This document shows positions 15,023 through 19,993 of a DNA stretch of 19,993 nucleotides, piece by piece. Both the position numbers and the translations under genes were made by a program. The stretch's first letter is position 1. Every line of letters starts with the position of its first letter. Source of the DNA: Planctomycetota bacterium (GTDB taxonomy: Bacteria > Planctomycetota > Planctomycetia > Pirellulales > Pirellulaceae). The DNA lies in assembly GCA_026692885.1 (NCBI GenBank), contig JAPLNJ010000564.1:1-19993 (forward strand), written 5' to 3'. The notes under the pieces are model-generated. The model did not search any database. It was not told where the DNA came from and saw only the letters and a program-made list of their open reading frames with translations.

Positions 15023-15162
15023 CGCCTGCCAGCGGGGTGGAAGTGGTTCGAGTTTCATTCCTCCCCCACCAACGCGAGGATGCCGCTGGATTAGTCGTGG
15101 GGTAAGCTTCCAGCTTGCCAAATGCGTAGCCGAGGAAGACGAGGAAACGTGTTGAGAAGACG
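15023..15162. other. Short gap between convergent genes with a small hairpin
   Basis: The giant gene and the glycosyltransferase gene end facing each other across 140 bp. GGTAAGCT at 15101-15108 pairs with AGCTTGCC at 15112-15119 (8 bp including one G-T pair, 3-base loop). It could serve as a weak terminator for either strand but has no T-run on either side. Nothing else is recognised. Confidence 0.35.
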
Positions 15163-17013
15163 TCACCCGGAAAACTCGGCAGTGAAACCGACAGCCAGCT
15201 GCTCATCCTGGTAGCAGCCGATCGACGCGGCGATAGGTTCCATTCGGCTTGTCGCCGTCAGCTGCTGCCTGACTGCCGACAGGAGGCGAGAGAAAACCTG
15301 GGACCAGTTGCCGAATTCGGTCTGGCGGAAGAGCCGCATGGTCGGATACCAGGGGCTGTCCTCGCGCTGTAGCAACCAGCGCCAGCAAGCCGCAAACGGC
15401 AGGGCGACCCAGACCGGCACGCCCAACGCCCCGGCCAAGTGCGGCACGGCCGTATCCGACGTGATCACCAAGTCCAAATTCAGCATAATGGCCGCCGTGT
15501 CGGTGAACGCGCCGTGGGCTTCATCCACCTCGTCTCCCAAGTCCACCACGGGGAACTGATCGCGGACCGCCGACAACTCATCCCGCCCCGCACCTTTCTG
15601 CAGACTGATCAGCTGGACGCCTGGCAGGCGCGCCAACTCGGCGAATTGGGACAACGGAATGTTGCGCTGCCGCCAGATGCCATGTCCGGGACGGCCGTGC
15701 CAGTTGATGCCGATCTTGAAGCCCGGAATCTCTCGGAGCCGTTCGCGCCAGTGATCGACCAGTTGCGGATTGGCGAACAGATACGGCACTTCGGCGGGCA
15801 CGGACTCAAGGGTCGTGCCGAGGATGCGCGGCAGGCTGAGCAGGGGTGCGTAGACATCAAACGGCGGTAAAGGTCCGTCTCGATTTACCAACGCATCCAC
15901 GCCCGGACAGTTGGCCAACACCGGGAGCAATGCCTTTTGGCAAGCCGCCACGACGGTGCCACCCTGTTGTTGCAACAGCGACGCATAGCGGATGAATTGG
16001 AGTGTGTCGCCGAGTCCCTGTTCTGCCTGCAAGAGGAGGGTTCGGCCGCGTAGCGAGGAACCATCCCAGATGGGCTGCGCGTAAGGCGGCAGGGAGAAGT
16101 CCTTGCAGCGCCAGCGCCATTCGTATTCACGCCAACCGCGTTCGAGATCGCCTTTCAAGAGCAGGGCCATGGACAGGTTCTTGTGTGCGTCGGCGTATTC
16201 CGGTTTGCGTTGCAGGGCCTGCGCATAGCCGGCCACCGCCTCGTCCAGAGCACCCTGCTGCATGTGCGCGACGGCCGCATTATTGTAGGTTTCGGCATAT
16301 TCCGGATCGCTCTGCCGAGCCTGTTCGTAGCTGGCCACCGCCTCGTCCAGCTTTCCCTGCGCCGCCAGGGCCGCGCCGAGGGCGTTCAACGCGCTGACGT
16401 TGTCCGCCTGGAATCGTAACGCTTGGTGATAACTGGCCACCGCCTCGTCCAGCTTCCCCTGCGCCGCCAGGGCGATGCCCAAATTGTTATAGGCGTTGGC
16501 GTAGTTGGGTCGGAGCCGCAACGCTTGGTGATAGCTGGCTTGTGCCTCGTCCAGCTGCCCCAACGCCGCCAGAGCAATTCCGAGGCTGTTGTGAGCCAGC
16601 GGATAGTTAGGATTCAAATCCAGTGCCCGCCGGAGGTACGCCACGGCCTCTGCCGGTCTGGCCAGGTCCGTCATAGCCACCCCCAGATTATTGTAGCACT
16701 CCACGTAGGTCGGCTTGAGTTGCACGGCCTGCAAGTAGTGGCCGACGGCCTCTTCCAGTCGGCCCTGTTTCGCCAAAGCCACTCCCAGGTTATTGTGCCC
16801 CTCGGCCGGGAGCGGGCCGAGTTGCAGAGCCTGCTGGAGACCCTGCGTCGCTTCGGCCGCCTTGCTTTGGAACAGACAGACCTCGCCCAACAGCCGCCAA
16901 GCCTCCTGGTTCTGGCCGTCCGCCTGGAGTGCTTGTCGGCAGAGTTGTTCCGATCTAGCGTAGTCGTCGATGGCATGATAGTGCCAGGCCAGCGCCAATA
17001 GTTCCTTTGACAT
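15163..17013 (-). CDS. TPR protein with C-terminal GT9 (heptosyltransferase-like) glycosyltransferase domain
   Basis: The product is 616 aa, with no signal peptide or membrane segment, so likely cytoplasmic. Residues about 2-300 are nine 34-residue TPRs (for example NNLGIALAAQGKLDEAVASYHQAL). Repeats 6 and 7 are almost identical in DNA: 40 of 41 bases match between 16331-16371 and 16433-16473, offset 102 bp. A conserved GWREYEWRWR bridge leads to the transferase domain: LLLQAEQGLGDTLQFIRYA, KIGINWHGRPGH with nearby RNIPLSQFAEL, and SDTAVPHLAGALGVPVW followed by WRWLLQREDSPWYPTMRLFRQ. This is the usual architecture of the TPR-GT9 family. These are known or presumed sugar transferases, often annotated as TPR glycosyltransferases; acceptor unknown. 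Start is ATG, preceded by AAGGGA 8-9 bases upstream. It lies between two Thr-rich surface-protein genes, so protein O-glycosylation is an attractive but unproven role; envelope polysaccharide synthesis is the alternative. Confidence 0.9.
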   Translation of the reverse strand: MSKELLALAWHYHAIDDYARSEQLCRQALQADGQNQEAWRLLGEVCLFQSKAAEATQGLQQALQLGPLPAEGHNNLGVALAKQGRLEEAVGHYLQAVQLKPTYVECYNNLGVAMTDLARPAEAVAYLRRALDLNPNYPLAHNSLGIALAALGQLDEAQASYHQALRLRPNYANAYNNLGIALAAQGKLDEAVASYHQALRFQADNVSALNALGAALAAQGKLDEAVASYEQARQSDPEYAETYNNAAVAHMQQGALDEAVAGYAQALQRKPEYADAHKNLSMALLLKGDLERGWREYEWRWRCKDFSLPPYAQPIWDGSSLRGRTLLLQAEQGLGDTLQFIRYASLLQQQGGTVVAACQKALLPVLANCPGVDALVNRDGPLPPFDVYAPLLSLPRILGTTLESVPAEVPYLFANPQLVDHWRERLREIPGFKIGINWHGRPGHGIWRQRNIPLSQFAELARLPGVQLISLQKGAGRDELSAVRDQFPVVDLGDEVDEAHGAFTDTAAIMLNLDLVITSDTAVPHLAGALGVPVWVALPFAACWRWLLQREDSPWYPTMRLFRQTEFGNWSQVFSRLLSAVRQQLTATSRMEPIAASIGCYQDEQLAVGFTAEFSG

Positions 17014-17247
17014 GGGACCGTCCCTTCAGTTCTAAACCGACTCGCCACAGCCGCCTTCACCCAGGAGACCCTCGGGCGGCAGAATAACTCTTTTGGCAAG
17101 CCGAATGTTGATTCGCGAGAAACTCCCAGGCGTCGAAGAACTCTAGGTCACCCGAGCGGCTTAGAACCGCGGAATAACGGTCGAATTCTGTCTGCGTGAC
17201 ACGTCCCTGAGCCTAGTGCGTCTTCAAGGCTAAGATCATGGGTTGTG
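17014..17247. other. Upstream region of the glycosyltransferase gene
   Basis: No coding signal is convincing here. GGGACCGTCCC at 17014-17024 is an 11-base palindrome touching the start codon and overlapping the ribosome-site area of the minus-strand gene; it could fold and affect initiation. No clear -35/-10 pair was seen on the minus strand. Confidence 0.3.
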
Positions 17248-17303
17248 AGCGGCACGGCGCTAGCCGCCGGTTTCGAGCCACCGGCGGCTAGCGCCTTGCC
17301 GCT
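17248..17303. repeat. Palindromic element with 23-bp arms
   Basis: Left arm 17248-17270 and right arm 17281-17303 are inverted copies with one mismatch in 23 positions, around a 10-base loop. The inner 15 bp (GGCGCTAGCCGCCGG against CCGGCGGCTAGCGCC) are perfect. The GCTAGCCGCCGG core looks like the short palindromic repeats I associate with Pirellulales genomes (from memory). Part of the right arm (17288-17301) recurs exactly at 215-228 in this window. It is probably a REP-like element; as RNA it would make a strong hairpin. Confidence 0.75.
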
Positions 17304-17341
17304 TACTTAGCGCGACCCAAATCTTTTGCCTTGACAAAGCA

Positions 17342-17502
17342 CTATTGAGTCCTAGGTTGCCAATGGACTGGGAGGGCGAGGGGCCCAGTGGGCACCCCGC
17401 CGAGCCGAAGTGGGCCGTCAGAGACGGCCCGCAGCTCCGCAGGAGCGTCGCCCTCCCAACCCACAGTCTCTCGTTTTCCATTGGCAACCTAGGACTCAAT
17501 AG
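17342..17502. mobile_element. 161-bp non-coding element with perfect 25-bp terminal inverted repeats (MITE- or REP-like)
   Basis: 17342-17366 is the exact reverse complement of 17478-17502 (25 bp, from CTATTGAGTCCTAGG inward). Inside, TGGGAGGGCGA at 17369-17379 pairs with TCGCCCTCCCA at 17448-17458, and GGGCCGTC at 17412-17419 pairs with GACGGCCC at 17423-17430 across a 3-base loop. The whole can fold as one long branched hairpin. There is no transposase and no evident target-site duplication beyond a possible CA. It begins 40 bp downstream of the stop of the minus-strand surface-protein gene, so it may also end or protect that transcript. It may be a miniature transposable element or a family of folded intergenic repeats. 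Confidence 0.65.
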
Positions 17503-17542
17503 CACTGACTGCCTTTCGCAGCATTACGATCATGGCCCCCGT

Positions 17543-19993
17543 TCACGCTGTCTCGCCAGCGCGGCCCCGCCACCGCTGCACATCTTCGGCAATGTCCGCC
17601 AGCGTCAGCTCCAATCGGTCGAGGGGCGTGTCGAGCTCATCGGGTATCTCGAGCGTTCGCGCGTCCGAGGGCAGGGAATCGCGTCCGTTCCCGGAGGCCC
17701 CAGATAAGACCTGGCCGGCATCGTGATTGGCAGGCGAACTGGCCACAAGTGGCGCAGCTCTCGCTGCCGTCGGAGACGTGAGAGCCGGCATCGCAGGCTG
17801 TAGTGAAATCGCGACGGTGGGTGAACCGACGGCACCGAGACTGCCGAACGGGTCGAGCCCGCCAGGTTCCGGCGGCGAGTTGACGGCAGGAGCAGCCTCC
17901 CCCTCCCCCTCGCCCATTCCTGTTGTCCGCTTATTGAGGTAGCTGATCACCAGCAATACGTCTTGCGGCGTCACGGCCCCATCGCGATTCACGTCATAGG
18001 GCGGGGGCGAAGATGCCCGTGGGACAGTGGCGTTGGCGTTAAGGAAGTTGATCAGCACCAGGACATCCAGGGCCGTCACGAGGCCGTCGCAGTTCACGTC
18101 ACTAGGCTCGAACATGCCCACGGTTGCCACAGTGCCCTTGACGGTGGTGATGAACTGGCCTCCAGGGTGGTTGCCACCGCTGACCCACGTGCGGACAGGC
18201 GGTGACTGGGTGATGTCGAAGGAAACGATCTGATTGGTCTTGCCTCCTGGACCTTGGGCCGCAAGAATCGCGTCCGCGATGTTGTCCCCGTTCGTATCCT
18301 GGGCCGCGATCTGAACCGGTGCGTAATTGCTCGATCCGGTAAACGCTTGAAACGCGAGCGACGGCAAGATCGCTGCCGCGGTCGAGGAGTTGTTCCAGAC
18401 ATACACCTCAACCCGGGAGGCCCCGTCTAAGCCCGCTCCCACTATAATGTCCGGAACGAGATCCCCGACATTGATCGGCGCCACGTCCAGCGAGACACCC
18501 CCCAGGAAATTGCTGCTGATTCCAGTGAACGGGGAAACTGTTTGCACGAGGCGGAAGACTTGGGGGGCGACTCGCGTAAACACCCGAACCGACGCTTGGA
18601 TTCCGGGCCCCGTTCCGACCACGATCTCCGCCGCCGCCTTGTTGTCGAGCTGGTTAACAAAAGCATCATTCACCCACTTGCCCATGTCGCCGGCACTGAT
18701 GACCCACCCACCCACAGTCGCCATGGGAAATGCCACGAACGATTCGAAATTCGTCTGCTGAAACGGTGTCTGCCCATTCCTGGTATTCCAGAAGATTCGC
18801 ACCTCGGCAGCGCCGTAGCTCGGAACCGTGATGAGATCCTGCCACCCGTCGCCATCGACATCCGCGATTGCCAACTGGATGCCGTAGGTAAACGTGGCCG
18901 CGTAGGCGGTGAAAGTCTCGACCCAGGTGCCGTTCTGTTTGAACACGCAAATCTCAGGCGCACGGCCGCGTCCCGGTGCGGTCACAATCTCATCGATCCC
19001 GTCCCCGTCGACATCCCCGGTGGCCACGCGCACGCCGCCCACGAAGGTCTTACCGTACGGCTCAATGGTGCCCAGGACGATCTCCCCCTGAGGATCCTCC
19101 GCGATGATCTGAACCACCGGCGGTATCGAAGGGCTTTTGTCGGGACCGATGACAAACACACCTGGCGGCGTCACCGGGACCTGCCCCTCGTCATCTTCCG
19201 CCGGAATCATGGGGCCGTTCCCCGGCGTCGAATTGGGATCTAGCTCGTTCGCCGTCAGGACCTCCGCGAAGTTCGTCTTGGTTCCGGCCTTGGTCACCGT
19301 GGCCGTAATCTCCAGCGTGGCGCAGCCCGAGCTGGGCATCTTCAGCGTGGTGCAGTCCGAGCTGGCCGGCGTCCCGACCGTCCAGATCTCGGTGCTGCTG
19401 CTGTAGCTTCCCTGGCTGGCCCACGAGGACACGTACGTCAAGCCGGAGGGCAACTGGTCCCTCACAGTGACCCCCGTCGCCGTGCTTAGCCCGGCCGCGT
19501 TGCTCACCTCGATTGTAAACACGAGGCGGCTACCCACCAGCGGCGGCGCCAGCGAGGGCGTCAGCGGATCCACCTTCTGCGTCAGCGACAGGTTGATCGG
19601 CAGGAAGCCCGCATCCCACGTCAAGTCAGTCTGCCCCGAAACCAGCGTGATCGGACCCGTCTTCCCCGTGGTCTGATTCGCGTCGCTGTCCAAGTGGCTG
19701 TCCATGCCCTGCAGCGGTGCCGTGAATATGAAACCGTTCAGCGGCACAAACTGCAACTGATACGTCCCGGGCGACAGGTTCGTGAAACTGTAATGCCCGC
19801 TGCCGTCCGTGGTCGTGGCTTGCCGCGTGGTCGCACCCGTGTCGTCCAGCAGCTTGACCGTGACTCCCGACACGCCGAGTTCGTCACGATTCCGATGCTC
19901 GTCCCGATTCTGGATCCCGTCGCTGTTGATGTCCAGCCACACGAAGTCCCCGATCGTCACCGGCAGGTACAGACCCGCGTCGATCGTCTGATC
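17543..19993 (-). CDS. Surface protein with SdrD-B, DUF11-like, FG-GAP and dockerin domains (5' end outside window)
   Basis: 816 codons are visible, open to the window edge. The first in-window residues, DQTIDAGLYLPVTIGDF, are the end of one SdrD-B domain and the start of the next, so the GTG at 19960 is not the real start and more SdrD-B repeats probably lie upstream. Domains from the edge: 12-132 SdrD-B (IGDFVWLDINSDGIQNRDE, GHYSFTNLSPGTYQLQF, DAGFLP; Ca-binding Cna-B fold); about 133-260 DUF11-like; about 270-650 FG-GAP/VCBS-type repeats (ATGDVDGDGIDEIVTAPG, AIADVDGDGWQDLITVPS, AAQDTNGDNIADAILAAQG); about 660-725 dockerin (DVNCDGLVTALDVLVLINFLN, DVNRDGAVTPQDVLLVISYLN); a Pro/Ala/Ser linker; and a C-terminal DRLELTLADIAEDVQRW tail like that of the giant protein. 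It is likely secreted or surface displayed and structural; no catalytic motif is seen. Confidence 0.88.
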   Translation of the reverse strand, partial: DQTIDAGLYLPVTIGDFVWLDINSDGIQNRDEHRNRDELGVSGVTVKLLDDTGATTRQATTTDGSGHYSFTNLSPGTYQLQFVPLNGFIFTAPLQGMDSHLDSDANQTTGKTGPITLVSGQTDLTWDAGFLPINLSLTQKVDPLTPSLAPPLVGSRLVFTIEVSNAAGLSTATGVTVRDQLPSGLTYVSSWASQGSYSSSTEIWTVGTPASSDCTTLKMPSSGCATLEITATVTKAGTKTNFAEVLTANELDPNSTPGNGPMIPAEDDEGQVPVTPPGVFVIGPDKSPSIPPVVQIIAEDPQGEIVLGTIEPYGKTFVGGVRVATGDVDGDGIDEIVTAPGRGRAPEICVFKQNGTWVETFTAYAATFTYGIQLAIADVDGDGWQDLITVPSYGAAEVRIFWNTRNGQTPFQQTNFESFVAFPMATVGGWVISAGDMGKWVNDAFVNQLDNKAAAEIVVGTGPGIQASVRVFTRVAPQVFRLVQTVSPFTGISSNFLGGVSLDVAPINVGDLVPDIIVGAGLDGASRVEVYVWNNSSTAAAILPSLAFQAFTGSSNYAPVQIAAQDTNGDNIADAILAAQGPGGKTNQIVSFDITQSPPVRTWVSGGNHPGGQFITTVKGTVATVGMFEPSDVNCDGLVTALDVLVLINFLNANATVPRASSPPPYDVNRDGAVTPQDVLLVISYLNKRTTGMGEGEGEAAPAVNSPPEPGGLDPFGSLGAVGSPTVAISLQPAMPALTSPTAARAAPLVASSPANHDAGQVLSGASGNGRDSLPSDARTLEIPDELDTPLDRLELTLADIAEDVQRWRGRAGETA

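Noticed and set aside
17331..17336. TTGACA as a promoter -35 box on the plus strand
   Set aside because: No -10-like hexamer lies 16-18 bases downstream and no plus-strand gene follows; it falls just outside the inverted-repeat element.
19958..19960. GTG as start codon of the minus-strand surface protein
   Set aside because: The frame continues to the window edge with DQTIDAGLYLP, the normal end of an SdrD-B domain, so the gene extends further upstream.

Overview
The window looks like a chromosome piece from a planctomycete (phylum Planctomycetota, probably a Pirellulales-like lineage). The main reasons are the Arg-rich N-terminus followed by LEFLEDRCLL in the first gene (the LEPR-XLL type leader motif), giant DUF11 proteins ending in dockerin-like repeats, a TPR protein fused to a heptosyltransferase-like (GT9) domain, GC-rich DNA, and several kinds of short palindromic repeat between genes. 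The lineage is an inference from these family patterns; there is no marker gene.

Layout. 1-574: no credible gene; it starts with a composite palindromic repeat (about 17-125). 575-15022 (+): one giant surface/adhesin gene of about 4.8 kaa coding capacity that is broken by two changes of reading frame. The N-terminal part has a leader, isopeptide/DUF11-like beta-sandwich domains, a phage tail-fibre-like insertion and a tandemly duplicated two-domain cassette. Then come 17 DUF11 units of about 121-136 codons, two golvesin-C-like domains, a choice-of-anchor-D domain, a degenerate zincin-like domain, a dockerin and a short acidic/Trp tail. Frame 2 is used up to about 11665, frame 3 from about 11661 to 12698, and frame 2 again to 15022. 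15163-17013 (-): TPR-GT9 glycosyltransferase, convergent with the giant gene. 17014-17542: gene-free, with two palindromic elements, one a 161-bp element with perfect 25-bp terminal inverted repeats. 17543-19993 (-): the 3' part of a second surface protein (SdrD-B, DUF11-like, FG-GAP, dockerin, tail) that runs off the window edge.

How they may work together (inference): two secreted or surface-displayed, very Thr-rich, dockerin-ended proteins flank a soluble TPR glycosyltransferase. That makes a locus for making and perhaps O-glycosylating large extracellular proteins plausible. The two surface proteins share a C-terminal tail pattern (D-x-L-E-type helix with LAEDV/IAEDV and a Trp) that could be a sorting or anchoring signal.

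The two frame breaks sit at repeat or domain junctions. From sequence alone I cannot tell a real decaying or phase-variable gene from short-read assembly error in a repetitive gene. No tRNA, rRNA, CRISPR array or transposase was seen.
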